Numbered from the stretch's first letter, positions 27,599-36,076 are shown. The stretch is DNA of 64,000 nucleotides from CAVPHV01 sp963704825 (GCA_963704825.1 CAVPHV010000018.1:248001-312000); one strand, 5' to 3'. The notes: generated by a model not told the origin, from the sequence alone. Made by a program: numbers and translations.

Positions 27599-29593
27599 AT
27601 GCGATTTGTACTGCGTTCCGGCGCGGACCCCCAGGCCCGCGCCGACTCCGCTCTCCTGACCGTGATGGGCCTCCCCGGCGGTGGTGTCATCAAGCTGGGC
27701 AACACTCACGCCGTCGTGATGCCCGGCGACGTCGGCTCCGCCAACAGCCTGACCGTGGGGCCGCGTACGCTGCACAATGCCGGCCTCGCCGTCGGCGACA
27801 ACCCCGACGTGCAGCGCGCCCCCCTCCCCCAGGCCTCGCGTGTCGTCCTCTCGTCCACAGATGAGCGACTCGACTCCCGCCACCTGGCCCGATCGCTCCA
27901 GGGCACTCCGGTGACGATCGGCGACTTGGTGGTCGTCCGGACCTCGTACGGAGATGGCGGTTCGACCGGAGACGTCGAACTCGAGGTGCTCGATGTCGTT
28001 CCCGGCCCCGCCGGCATGGTTGGCAACGGCACCGTCGTCCATGAAGAGGGCGAAGCCCCACCCGCCATCCTCGCCCAGCCGGAAGGCAAGCCGGCCGGCG
28101 AGGCGCCGACCACGGCAGAGGCGCTCCTCGCCGGACTCGATGCCGAACTCGAAACCATGACCGGCTGGCTCTCGCTACTGACTTCGCCGCAGAACCTGCC
28201 CAGCACGTGGGGCCTGCCCAAGGTGGCCGGCGTGCTCATCGAGGGGCCGGCCGGTTGCGGCAAATCGGAACTCGTCAACGCCGCGGCGCAAGCAGCCGGC
28301 GCCAGAGTGCACGAAGTCTCGCTCGAGTTGGTGTTCAAGCCGGACAAGCTGCTCGAACTGCTCGAAAAGGCGGTCAAGAACACGACCGTGCCTGCGGTCA
28401 TCTTTGTCGACCGCCTCGACGCCGTCGCCGGGGACGACGCCATGTTCCGCAACCAAATGACAGCCATTCTGCGTTGGTTCCTCGACGCAGTCGCCGATCG
28501 CCCTCGCCTGGCTTGTGTACTCGCTATCTCGTCGGTGACCAAACTCCCTGACGCCGTTGCCGACGCGGCATTACTGCCGCGGACACTCTCGATCCCACCG
28601 CCCGACCTCGAGCGGCGCACCCTGCTGTTCGAGTCGGCGTTGGCACAGGTGCCAACCGCAGAGATCAACTTCTCGAACCTGGCCAACCGCACCGCCGGAT
28701 TCTCCGGCGCCGACGTCATCTCCACCGTGGTGCATGCCTCGGCCCTGATCGCAACCAGCGGTGGCGAGGTCACCGAGGATCTACTGGCCCGCGCCATCTC
28801 CGAGACAACGCCGTCGTTGGGCACCGCGTCGCTCGGCGAAATCCCGTCATACGGCTTCGAACGGGTCGCCAATCTCGACGAGGTCAAGCAGCGTCTCACG
28901 GAATCGGTGATCTGGCAGATGCAAGAGCCGGAGCGCTTCACTCGCCTCGGCATCGAACCACCAAAGGGACTGCTGCTCCACGGACCTCCCGGTACCGGCA
29001 AGACGTTCGTGATTCGGGCGCTCGCCCACGAGTCCGGTGCAGCATTCTTCGCCATCAAGGGCGCCGAATTGCTCGACAAGTACGTCGGAGAATCCGAACG
29101 CGGGGTACGTGAGGTTTTTGCCCGGGCCCGCGCGGTGGCGCCGGCGATCCTGTTCTTCGATGAGATCGATGCCCTGGCGCCGGTCCGCGGCAACTCGACC
29201 AACTCGGTCACCGACTCGGTCGTCGCCGCCCTCCTCACTGAGATGGATGGCGTGTCCAAACGTGGTGACGTCTTCGTCATCGGCGCCACCAACCGCAAAG
29301 ATCTGGTCGATCCTGCGCTGCTGCGACCGGGCAGGCTCGAGACCCACCTCTACCTGGGTTTGCCGCCGGCGGAATCGCGGCACGCCTTCTTCGGAATCTC
29401 GCACGTCCCCTTCGCCGACGACGTCGATGTCGAAGAACTCATTGCGGGCACCGAGGGGTTGTCGTTTGCGGACCTCTCCGGGCTGCTGCGCGAGGCAGCG
29501 CTGCAGGCACTGCGACGCGACTCGTCGGCCATGGCCGTCACCCGGGACGACCTGCAGCGGGCGATGGAGCGCTACACGGCCGACGAGGGCTGA
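27599..29593 (+). CDS. CDC48/VAT-like AAA+ ATPase with degenerate first ATPase domain
   Basis: This is a 664-residue protein with an N-terminal CDC48-like substrate domain (about 1-150) and two AAA+ modules. D1 has Walker A GPAGCGKS (216-223), but its Walker B reads VIFVDR, with Arg272 where the catalytic Glu should be, and no clear arginine finger. D2 is canonical: GPPGTGKT (462-469), ILFFDEIDAL (DE at 521-522) and LLRPGRLET. It should form a hexameric unfoldase that threads substrates by D2 hydrolysis, with D1 probably structural. TAGCCT lies 8 nt before the ATG. A short gap follows the nuclease gene. Confidence 0.88.
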   Translation: MRFVLRSGADPQARADSALLTVMGLPGGGVIKLGNTHAVVMPGDVGSANSLTVGPRTLHNAGLAVGDNPDVQRAPLPQASRVVLSSTDERLDSRHLARSLQGTPVTIGDLVVVRTSYGDGGSTGDVELEVLDVVPGPAGMVGNGTVVHEEGEAPPAILAQPEGKPAGEAPTTAEALLAGLDAELETMTGWLSLLTSPQNLPSTWGLPKVAGVLIEGPAGCGKSELVNAAAQAAGARVHEVSLELVFKPDKLLELLEKAVKNTTVPAVIFVDRLDAVAGDDAMFRNQMTAILRWFLDAVADRPRLACVLAISSVTKLPDAVADAALLPRTLSIPPPDLERRTLLFESALAQVPTAEINFSNLANRTAGFSGADVISTVVHASALIATSGGEVTEDLLARAISETTPSLGTASLGEIPSYGFERVANLDEVKQRLTESVIWQMQEPERFTRLGIEPPKGLLLHGPPGTGKTFVIRALAHESGAAFFAIKGAELLDKYVGESERGVREVFARARAVAPAILFFDEIDALAPVRGNSTNSVTDSVVAALLTEMDGVSKRGDVFVIGATNRKDLVDPALLRPGRLETHLYLGLPPAESRHAFFGISHVPFADDVDVEELIAGTEGLSFADLSGLLREAALQALRRDSSAMAVTRDDLQRAMERYTADEG

Positions 29594-29636
29594 GCCTGCT
29601 TCCGGAAAGGGCCCGAGGCCGATCGAGGACTCTCGG

Positions 29637-29822
29637 CTACGTCCGCTCGATGATGAGGAGGAAATCGACCTTGCGCGTCGCTCCGTAGATCTGAGCAAGG
29701 GTCGTTTTCCTGACGTTTGGAATGATCGAGACGACTTCTCCGCCAAGCCCATTCAAGAACGCCTCCAACTTGGCGGAATCGGTCACCATGTTGATATCAA
29801 ACCGATGCACCTTGTAGCTCAT
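29637..29822 (-). CDS. small DUF4177-like protein
   Basis: This is a 61-residue protein, MSYKVHRFDI at the start and a VDFLLIIER end, with alternating beta strands and one helix. The pattern (YKV...LEAFLNGLGGEVVSIIP) resembles DUF4177 proteins of unknown function. GAGGAGG lies about 6 nt before ATG 29822 and decides the start. It converges with the AAA+ gene. It marks the left edge of the accessory stretch that runs to 33.9 kb. Confidence 0.65.
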   Translation of the reverse strand: MSYKVHRFDINMVTDSAKLEAFLNGLGGEVVSIIPNVRKTTLAQIYGATRKVDFLLIIERT

Positions 29823-30116
29823 GAGATGCCTCCTCGCATCGTCGAGCGATATCGACCGAATGGCCGACCTGTGGCTGCTCGCAAACATCAAGCATCAGCA
29901 ACAGCCGGGGCAGCAGACCAGAGGCCAACGGCCCGAACGTAGCCGTACGCCTGGCACAAGGTCACAACTCGCCATATCAGTGCACGATTGGGGCCGCAGA
30001 AGCACCATCGGCTGCAAGTTGGGATGACTGCGAGAGTTGCAGTCCCACACGAGTGCGCCGTCGGCAGAGGACTGGAACGAGCCCGGGGCAGCCGCCAACG
30101 CCCGTAAGACCGGCTT

Positions 30117-30440
30117 CTACCGATGGACCTCGTTGTGTGGTGCGCCGCTCGAGGTGTTGGAGAACAACTCGAGGAGAAGGCCGATCTCGACGCCCTGTTC
30201 ATGGGGATGGCGCAGTGTCTCGCTGGTCCTGATCGCATAGTGATTACGTCGGCCGATCCGCTCATGGCATAGGTAGCCGGCAGTCTCGAGGTCGGCGACG
30301 ATTCGTTGGGTGGAGCGCTCGGTGAGGCCGGCAATGCCGGCGATGTCGCGAACGCGGATGCTCGGGTTGCGCGAGATGATGATGAGGACCCGCGCGTGGC
30401 TTGTGAGGAACGTCCATGGTCGGCGGTCGTGATCGATCAT
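30117..30440 (-). CDS. winged helix-turn-helix transcriptional regulator
   Basis: This is a 107-residue MarR/ArsR-like DNA-binding protein. The HTH core is IRVRDIAGIAGLTERSTQRIVADLETAGYL near residues 23-52, and a wing with RIGRRNHYAI follows. There is no obvious ligand or metal site. ATG 30440 begins the recognisable domain. It is divergent from the DksA-like pair. The 498-bp gap between them carries two inverted copies of a 27-nt motif, so it probably controls itself and that operon. Confidence 0.8.
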   Translation of the reverse strand: MIDHDRRPWTFLTSHARVLIIISRNPSIRVRDIAGIAGLTERSTQRIVADLETAGYLCHERIGRRNHYAIRTSETLRHPHEQGVEIGLLLELFSNTSSGAPHNEVHR

Positions 30441-30938
30441 GGCAGCCCTTTCTTTGGTACCGAGGTCGTGCGTTGCCGACCTCATGACATCTCAGGCGAT
30501 CCGATTCTCAGCCTTACACGCTGACAGACCTAGCCCGGCGGTGTGCCGGTCCACTGATCGCATTAGCCGCCAAGTTTAACCTGAGATAAATGGCAGGTAT
30601 AGCAAAGCGCCTTCAACTGAAAGGTCACCGACCCATCGTCTGAACCGGTACAGCACTGGAACGTCATCGCTGCAGACGGCCCGGACCGCTGTCGTCACAG
30701 AGCTGTTGGGCGAGCGAATCCTATCGGAGCGGTGACACGAGCAGCGAGAACTCCCCTGGCCGAGGCACCTCTAGACACGTCATTTATCTCATGTTATGTT
30801 TGGCGGCACAAGGGGAGTATCCCGAAACAGCACAGCCGTCAGCACGGCCGCATGGCCCGGTTTGCTGGCCCTTCCCAGGGCGGGAGAGACCTTCGCAAAT
30901 GGACGATCAGCGTCTCACGAAGGCCTAAGGAGTCGGTC
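30441..30938. promoter_or_regulatory. divergent control region with two inverted 27-nt motif copies
   Basis: Copy A is 30566-30592 and copy B is 30781-30807, in opposite orientation, matching at 23 of 27 positions. The core is CATTTATCTCA then GTTA and TTGGCGGC. Copy B overlaps a promoter-like pair, -35 TAGACA (30772-30777) and -10 TATGTT (30795-30800), 17 nt apart, reading toward the DksA-like genes. Copy A mirrors it toward the regulator gene. Leaders of about 130 nt follow on both sides. No gene is seen in this gap. Confidence 0.75.
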
Positions 30939-31412
30939 ATGGTGACCACAATCCCCCGCTTCGCACCGACGACGACCACGGCCCTGATTCGCCTCCTGTT
31001 GGATCGTCGTGCCTCGATAGCGCGGAGCGTTGACGCGCTGCGTCGTGAGGCCGCCGATGCGTTCAGCCGGCGGGATCTGAGCGACATGTTCGATCAGGAG
31101 GACCCAACGACGGATTCCGATGGCGCCGCCGTTCTGCTGTTGGTCGAGCGGGCCGAGCGGCGTCTCAGGGAGGTTGAGCAAGCGATGGCACGGGTGGACG
31201 GCGGAACCTACGGATATTGCACCGTTTGCGGGAGGGGGATCCCATTGGAGCGGCTACGGGCGTTGCCTGCTGCTGCAAGCTGTGTTGCCTGCAGCGGTCG
31301 CTCGTCACACCAGCCACGTACCCGTGTTGACCCAGATCGCAAGGTGACCGGTGGAGCCGGTCGGCGACCTCCGCTGGCTCGCGGTGGGTCGGACCCAGAG
31401 GTCGGACGATGA
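30939..31412 (+). CDS. TraR/DksA-type zinc-finger protein 1
   Basis: This is a 157-residue protein of the DksA/TraR family. A helical N-terminal part (about 15-85) is followed by a C4 zinc finger, YCTVCGRGIPLERLRALP then CVAC, near residues 92-118. A basic, disordered tail of about 40 residues follows. Relatives bind RNA polymerase through the secondary channel and alter initiation during stress. ATG 30939 follows AAGGAG by 6 nt. The frame opens earlier at 30732 but without similarity. The stop overlaps the next zinc-finger gene by ATGA. Confidence 0.85.
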   Translation: MVTTIPRFAPTTTTALIRLLLDRRASIARSVDALRREAADAFSRRDLSDMFDQEDPTTDSDGAAVLLLVERAERRLREVEQAMARVDGGTYGYCTVCGRGIPLERLRALPAAASCVACSGRSSHQPRTRVDPDRKVTGGAGRRPPLARGGSDPEVGR

Positions 31413-31723
31413 GGGTCTTGTCCACATCTGAGTGGCAGCAGCAGTCGCAGCTCCTCGACGAACAGAACCGGCTGCGAGGTCTGCTCGAGGACCTGCGGGC
31501 CGCTGCGACGAGTCGCGGGGACTACGAACCGCACGACGTCACCGACGACGAGGCCGCAATGCAGGCTGACGTGATCGAGGCTCGCCTCGCTGGTATCGAT
31601 GGCGCCCTCGAACGCATCGCATCGGGTGTCTACGGGCTGTGCTTTGCGTGCGGAACAGCGATCACGGGGAGGCGGCTCGAGGCGCTACCCGCCACAACGA
31701 CGTGCCGGGAGTGCGCTGAATGA
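31409..31723 (+). CDS. TraR/DksA-type zinc-finger protein 2
   Basis: This is a 104-residue paralogue of the preceding gene without its basic tail. A helical segment (about 8-70, with DDEAAMQADVIEARLAGID) leads to a C4 zinc finger, CFACGTAITGRRLEALP and CREC, near residues 78-102. Coupled translation (ATGA) suggests that the two proteins act together or are alternative polymerase effectors. Their divergence implies an old duplication, not a recent one. Confidence 0.87.
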   Translation: MRVLSTSEWQQQSQLLDEQNRLRGLLEDLRAAATSRGDYEPHDVTDDEAAMQADVIEARLAGIDGALERIASGVYGLCFACGTAITGRRLEALPATTTCRECAE

Positions 31724-31820
31724 CACGCAGGTAGCCGGGCGGTGAGGACGTAGCCATGCACGCCATTGAGGAGGCCAAGACTGTTGTCGTCCCAACTGTG
31801 CGGTCTCTTGCCCCGGTGAC

Positions 31821-32018
31821 GAACCGATCCTCAATGCCATCATCGTCGCTAGCGTCGCACTCCAGATCGCAACGATCGCCCGGCCTCCGCTGCGTGCGGT
31901 GCTCGGCGTCGTTCCTCTCGACGGTCCCGTTCTCGGCTTTGTCGCAGCTGCGCTCGTGATCACAGTCTTCGGAGCTGAGACTTGGTCGCAGAACGCCAGA
32001 AACGGAAGAACCGTATGA
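31821..32018 (+). pseudogene. 3' remnant of a P-type cation-transporting ATPase
   Basis: This frame has no start codon and was recovered by reading between genes. It encodes about 65 residues resembling the last two transmembrane helices of Ca2+/cation P-type ATPases: PILNAIIVASVALQIATI, then PPLRAVLGVVPLDGPVLGF and a hydrophobic run. The frame is open upstream only to about 31775, and none of the catalytic domains (DKTGT and others) remain. Its stop overlaps the ATG of the CBS-domain gene as ATGA, so the two were once adjacent in an operon. Confidence 0.6.
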
Positions 32019-33124
32019 CCAGTTCGGATAGGTCGGAACGCCAGCTGGACGTGGCACCTTCGAGAACCCGACGGCGGAGCGAACCAGGGCTCGGAAATGA
32101 CCGCCCGCCACCCCCAAGGGTGGACGCGGCGAACAACCATCCTTCGCCATCTCAGCCCCCCGGCGCGCTTCCCGTAACCCAGGACAACGCCCGGCGACGA
32201 GACGACAGTGGACACCACAACCACGACAGCGCCCCCCGAGTGGTATGGACCCGTAGCGCCCAATGCCGCGCCCTCGCCGAAGTCCTCGGTGGCGGCACCG
32301 CCCAGAAAGCTGACGCCAATGTCGCCGCAGCCTGCATCGAGGCCCGAGCCGCGCTGCTGGTAGCCCGCCACCTCGCCTCATTCGACCTCTGCAACGTCGC
32401 CGTGCCCCACGGATTCAGCCCCGACACCACCCGTTCGGTCGTCGCCGCGGTCGGCAGCGGCCCCCACTCCCACCTCGCCGCCATCATCGCGCACCGCATC
32501 TCACGCCAACTCGGGATCCCCGCCCGCGCCGTCTACGGCCGCCGCCAAGGCGACGAACAGCCCCAAGCACAAGCCGTCCTCGCCAGCATCGCCGCCGACC
32601 TTCCGGACCTCGCCGTCGAAACCATCGAAGCCGCCAATCCCGCCGCAATGGTCAGTTCACTACCCACCGGAACGCTCCTTGTCGTCGGAGCCCCCGGCGG
32701 TTCGTGGTTCCAACGCCAATTCTTCGGACCCGGCGCCCGCATCCAAGCCAAAGCCCACAACGGAACCATCGTCGTCAAACACGCCCCAACTCGCGTTTAC
32801 CAGATCATGCAGCCGCCAACCGCGTTTGGACCCCACATGCGGGTCGCCGACGCCGCACAACTAGCCGTCAACCAACACGTGATCGTCGCCCTAGACGGCC
32901 AACTCCTCGGAATCGCCTGCACCCAAGCCCTCCAACAAGCCCGACCCGACCACGAACTCCGAGAAGTAATGGACGACCCCGTGTTTCTCAACGCCGACGA
33001 AGACCTCGGCCACGCCACCCAATTGATCGCCCGCCACGGGAGTCCCATCCCCGTTGTCGACGACCACACACGCCTCGTCGGAACCGTCACCGCCGCAGAT
33101 CTCGACCACCCGCCCCTCCGATAG
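32015..33124 (+). CDS. CBS-domain protein with USP-like middle region
   Basis: This is a 369-residue protein. The first 75 residues are polar, Pro/Arg-rich and likely disordered. Residues 80-250 resemble a universal-stress-like alpha/beta domain with a glycine-rich loop (GTLLVVGAPGGSWFQRQFFGPGA). Residues 255-369 form a CBS pair ending in PIPVVDDHTRLVGTVTAADL. CBS pairs bind adenylates and sense energy state. ATG 32015 is preferred over TTG 31982. It shares the island with the DksA-like genes, suggesting a starvation or dormancy role (inference). Confidence 0.72.
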   Translation: MTSSDRSERQLDVAPSRTRRRSEPGLGNDRPPPPRVDAANNHPSPSQPPGALPVTQDNARRRDDSGHHNHDSAPRVVWTRSAQCRALAEVLGGGTAQKADANVAAACIEARAALLVARHLASFDLCNVAVPHGFSPDTTRSVVAAVGSGPHSHLAAIIAHRISRQLGIPARAVYGRRQGDEQPQAQAVLASIAADLPDLAVETIEAANPAAMVSSLPTGTLLVVGAPGGSWFQRQFFGPGARIQAKAHNGTIVVKHAPTRVYQIMQPPTAFGPHMRVADAAQLAVNQHVIVALDGQLLGIACTQALQQARPDHELREVMDDPVFLNADEDLGHATQLIARHGSPIPVVDDHTRLVGTVTAADLDHPPLR

Positions 33125-33268
33125 CCCAGAACCACGGGTAGCGGCACGCCAAGGACGAGGACACCAACCGGCAGACACCTCGACCAGGAGCCGACCCTCG
33201 GAACCGTGCCTCGACGTCACGGAAACAGTCTGCGACACGCCCCCAGCCTCGATCAGGCACTTCGGGCG

Positions 33269-33667
33269 CTAGCGATGGCCGACGGTAGCGACGCCGGGCA
33301 GGTCGGCGAATGCCTCGAGGTCGGCGGTCACGACCGTCCGGCCGGTTGATCGAGCAGTAGCTGCGATCAGCAAGTCGTGAGCACCCCGTGGACGACCCTG
33401 TTCGCGAACCGCGGCGAGCAGATCGGCGTGTTCCACCGCTACATCGCGATCGTAGGCAATGATCGGAAGCGACTCGATGATCTCGTTGACGTGAGTCTGG
33501 CGAGCATTCCGTCGGCTTCCGGAGGCAAACTTGACCCCCACGAGTAGCTCAGCGACGGTGATCGCGGCGATAGCTACGTCGTCGTCATCGTCGATGGCAT
33601 CGTCGAGATCGACGCCGCCGCGCTCGGCATCGATCAGGAACGTAGTGTCGAGCAGGAACAGACTCAT
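33269..33667 (-). CDS. PIN-domain toxin (VapC-type)
   Basis: This is a 132-residue PIN ribonuclease. The acidic active-site residues are visible in FLLDTTFLIDAE near residue 7, AAITVAELLVG near residue 36, and HDLLIAATARSTGRTVVTAD near residues 97-116. VapC toxins cut tRNA or rRNA and stop growth unless held by their antitoxin. The antitoxin gene lies directly upstream with a 4-bp ATGA overlap, the standard order. Confidence 0.92.
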   Translation of the reverse strand: MSLFLLDTTFLIDAERGGVDLDDAIDDDDDVAIAAITVAELLVGVKFASGSRRNARQTHVNEIIESLPIIAYDRDVAVEHADLLAAVREQGRPRGAHDLLIAATARSTGRTVVTADLEAFADLPGVATVGHR

Positions 33668-33906
33668 GCTCGATCGTCAAACTCCAGCAGTGCGCGGAGA
33701 TCAGTCAGGTCCTCCTGCCACGCGGTATCCGGCTGGTGTCGGCGTAGGAGCGACTTCACGTCGGTGCCGCGGCCGCTCGATACCGGTTCGAGATGCGCAA
33801 CCGCTTTGCCGCGACGAACGATGGTGTAGTGCTCGCCACGGTGCTCGACACCGTCGAGCAGATCGGCGAAGTGACGGGCGGCGTCGGTCGCTGTGATGTC
33901 AGGCAT
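33664..33906 (-). CDS. Phd/YefM-type antitoxin
   Basis: This is an 80-residue antitoxin. The N-terminal DNA-binding part reads ITATDAARHFADLLDGVEHRGEHYTIVRRGKAVAHL, as in Phd/YefM. The C-terminal 35 residues should wrap the PIN toxin and block its active site. It would also repress its own operon. It is the first gene of the pair, and its promoter lies in the AT-richer stretch just upstream (33907-33930). Confidence 0.9.
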   Translation of the reverse strand: MPDITATDAARHFADLLDGVEHRGEHYTIVRRGKAVAHLEPVSSGRGTDVKSLLRRHQPDTAWQEDLTDLRALLEFDDRA

Positions 33907-34108
33907 GCGATCAGATTATCAGATTCCGCCCCAGAGTGAACACTCCTGCGACGCCGATCTCCCGCTATCGGACATAGCGAGCACATCCTCGCTCGTACTT
34001 GAAGCGGACGTTGCTGGCATCACTTTCGAACTCGATCCGCTGACTGGAGACGTCATCTCGATCACGTGTGCGGTGTTCTTTGACTGATCGCCAACCTCCG
34101 GACGCCGC

Positions 34109-34819
34109 TCAGATCCCGGTGGCGGCGTGGAGTGCAATCTCGATCATGTCGTCAAAGGTGGTCTGCCGTTCCACCGCACTGGTCGACTCGCCGGTGCGGA
34201 TGTGGTCGCTCACGGTGAAGATGGCCAGAGCGTGGGCGCCCTTCTCGGCGGCGACACCGTAGAGGCCGGCCGCCTCCATCTCGATTGCGAGCACGCCCAT
34301 CTTCTCCATCTGATCGATCCGTGCCGGTTCGGGGTGATAGAACAGGTCGCTGGTGAACACATTGCCGACCCGCACCGTCTTGCCCTGTCCGACGGCAGCG
34401 TCAACTGCAGCCCGAAGCAGTCGGTAATCGGCGATGGCAGCAAAGTCCATGCCCCCAAACCGGGCTCGGTTCACCCCAGAGTCGGTGCAGGCGCCCTCCG
34501 CAATGATCACATCTCTGATGTGCACGTCGGGAGCGATCCCACCGCAGGTGCCAACCCGGATCAGGTTCTTGACGCCGTATTCGGTGACCAGCTCGGTCGC
34601 GTAGATCGAGGCAGAGGGGACCCCCATGCCGGTACCCATCACCGAAACCGTTGAGCCCTGGTAACTCCCGGTGAACCCAAGCATGTTCCGGACGGCCGTG
34701 ACCTCGACGGCGTCGTCCAGAAAAGTCTCGGCGATGTACTTGGCCCGGAGCGGGTCACCCGGCAGGAGGATGGTCTCGGCAAATGCTCCGGGTTCGGCGG
34801 AAATGTGTGGTGTCGGCAT
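34109..34819 (-). CDS. deoD: purine-nucleoside phosphorylase
   Basis: This cytosolic enzyme splits purine (deoxy)nucleosides with phosphate to free base and (deoxy)ribose 1-phosphate, for salvage. It is of the hexameric DeoD type: PHISAEPGAFAETILLPGDPLRAKYIAETF at the start, MGTGMGVPSASIYATEL near residue 60, IRVGTCGGI near residue 86, and MEMEAAGLY-like VLAIEMEAAGLYGVAA near residue 177. The catalytic Asp is in VSDHIRTGE near residue 203. The 236-residue length is normal. Confidence 0.95.
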   Translation of the reverse strand: MPTPHISAEPGAFAETILLPGDPLRAKYIAETFLDDAVEVTAVRNMLGFTGSYQGSTVSVMGTGMGVPSASIYATELVTEYGVKNLIRVGTCGGIAPDVHIRDVIIAEGACTDSGVNRARFGGMDFAAIADYRLLRAAVDAAVGQGKTVRVGNVFTSDLFYHPEPARIDQMEKMGVLAIEMEAAGLYGVAAEKGAHALAIFTVSDHIRTGESTSAVERQTTFDDMIEIALHAATGI

Positions 34820-34930
34820 CTCGTCCCTTGTTCAGCAAGTGGACCCGCACCTTGGGCGGCGCCGGGTCGCGTGGTTGCCCCCCGCCAGCCCTATTCAACC
34901 ATCCCAGGGCAGATTGGCGCAGATTCGGGA

Positions 34931-35653
34931 CTATGCCACAGGATCACCAAGCACGGCAAGCGCCTGCGCAATGGTGAAGCGGCCTTCGTAGAGGGCCCGG
35001 CCGACGATGACTCCTTCGACGTCCAGCGGCCGCAGCGCCTGCAAGTCTTCAAGCGAGCCAACCCCACCAGACGCGATCAGCCGGATGTTGGGGGCCGCCG
35101 CGGCGGCCCGTTCGAGCAGTTCTACGTCGGGGCCGTCCATGGTTCCGTCGCGAGCGATACCGGTGACCAATGCCCGCAGTATCCCGGCCGCCGCCAAGTC
35201 GCTGAGTACCGGGCTCAGGTCACGCCCCGCGTCGAGCCAGCCGGCTCCCTGCGCCTTGCCGTCGCGCACGTCGATGGCGGCAACGATCTGGTCGGGACCA
35301 ACTGCGGCAAGCATCGCCCCGAGCGTCTTCGGCTCCCACACCGCAGCCGTGCCGACCACGGCCCGAGTGGCACCGGCCGCAACTGCCGCGGCCACCAGGT
35401 CGGCGGTTCGCAATCCCCCGCCGACCTGAAACCGGATTCCGGCGTCTCCGAGCGTTTGCCAGAGGGCGGGGTCGGGTCTGCCGTCGCGAGCCCCGGCGAG
35501 ATCGACCACATGCACCAGATCGGCGCCCTGGTCCATCCAGGATCGGGCTTGGATGACCGGGCTCTCGCCGTACACGGTGACCGCGTCGAAGTTGCCGCGA
35601 GTGAGTCGAACGACCCGCCCGTCGAGAACGTCGATTGCCGGAATGAGTTGCAT
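34931..35653 (-). CDS. hisA: phosphoribosylformimino-AICAR isomerase
   Basis: This (beta-alpha)8 barrel enzyme is the fourth step of histidine synthesis, the Amadori isomerisation of ProFAR to PRFAR. Catalytic Asp residues lie in PAIDVLDGRVVRL (near residue 9) and VTGIARDGTMDGPD (near residue 168). Phosphate-binding loops (GGGLRT and SGGVGS) are visible. In many actinobacteria this position is filled by the dual-function PriA. trpF is not seen in this window, so PriA activity is possible. ATG 35653 follows GAGG. It is divergent from the rest of the his genes. Confidence 0.92.
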   Translation of the reverse strand: MQLIPAIDVLDGRVVRLTRGNFDAVTVYGESPVIQARSWMDQGADLVHVVDLAGARDGRPDPALWQTLGDAGIRFQVGGGLRTADLVAAAVAAGATRAVVGTAAVWEPKTLGAMLAAVGPDQIVAAIDVRDGKAQGAGWLDAGRDLSPVLSDLAAAGILRALVTGIARDGTMDGPDVELLERAAAAAPNIRLIASGGVGSLEDLQALRPLDVEGVIVGRALYEGRFTIAQALAVLGDPVA

Positions 35654-35696
35654 GGTCCTCGCCGCCTTCACCACTACCTACAAATCTGCTTGTGTA

Positions 35697-35716
35697 TTAG
35701 CATGTTAAAACGCTAA
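35697..35716. promoter_or_regulatory. palindromic site between hisA and the his operon
   Basis: TTAGC (35697-35701) and GCTAA (35712-35716) flank a 10-nt AT-rich centre, in an intergenic segment much richer in A+T than its surroundings. Its position between hisA and the TrpR-like regulator gene suggests an operator for that regulator that controls both directions. The palindrome is seen. The function is inferred. Confidence 0.5.
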
Positions 35717-35758
35717 CGTGACAAACGCTACTTCCGAGAAACCCGAGGACGATCCCGC

Positions 35759-36076
35759 ATGGGCCTGCCGATGACCGACACCGACTGGCGCAACGAAGAC
35801 ACCGCTGCATTGTTCGACGCCATCCTCCAGCTCGAGACCAGAGATGAGGCCGCGGCGTTCTTCCGCGACCTCTGCACCCGGCGCGAACTCGAAGAGATGC
35901 GGCAGCGTTGGGCGGTGGCCCGACTGCTCACCACCCATCTCCCCTACCGCGAGATCTCCGAACAGACCGGGGTCTCGACGGCAACGATCACCCGCATCAA
36001 CCAGTGGCTCCAACACGGCGCCGGAGGGTACCGCTTGGTACTCGAACGGGTTGGCTACGGAGAGGACGACCAATGA
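35759..36076 (+). CDS. YerC/TrpR-like regulator heading the his operon
   Basis: This is a 105-residue helical DNA-binding protein of the TrpR superfamily (YerC/YecD type). The HTH reads PYREISEQTGVSTATITRINQWL near residues 62-84, preceded by TRRELEEMRQRWAVARLL. TrpR-like proteins of this group are linked to his gene control in other bacteria. Here it is the first gene of the his operon and overlaps hisG by ATGA, which supports a role as histidine-responsive autoregulator. Confidence 0.85.
   Translation: MGLPMTDTDWRNEDTAALFDAILQLETRDEAAAFFRDLCTRRELEEMRQRWAVARLLTTHLPYREISEQTGVSTATITRINQWLQHGAGGYRLVLERVGYGEDDQ

Noticed and set aside
33893..34087. Small 64-codon frame between the antitoxin and deoD
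   Set aside because: It starts inside the antitoxin gene, has no ribosome-binding site and no known motif. It could be a remnant but cannot be supported.
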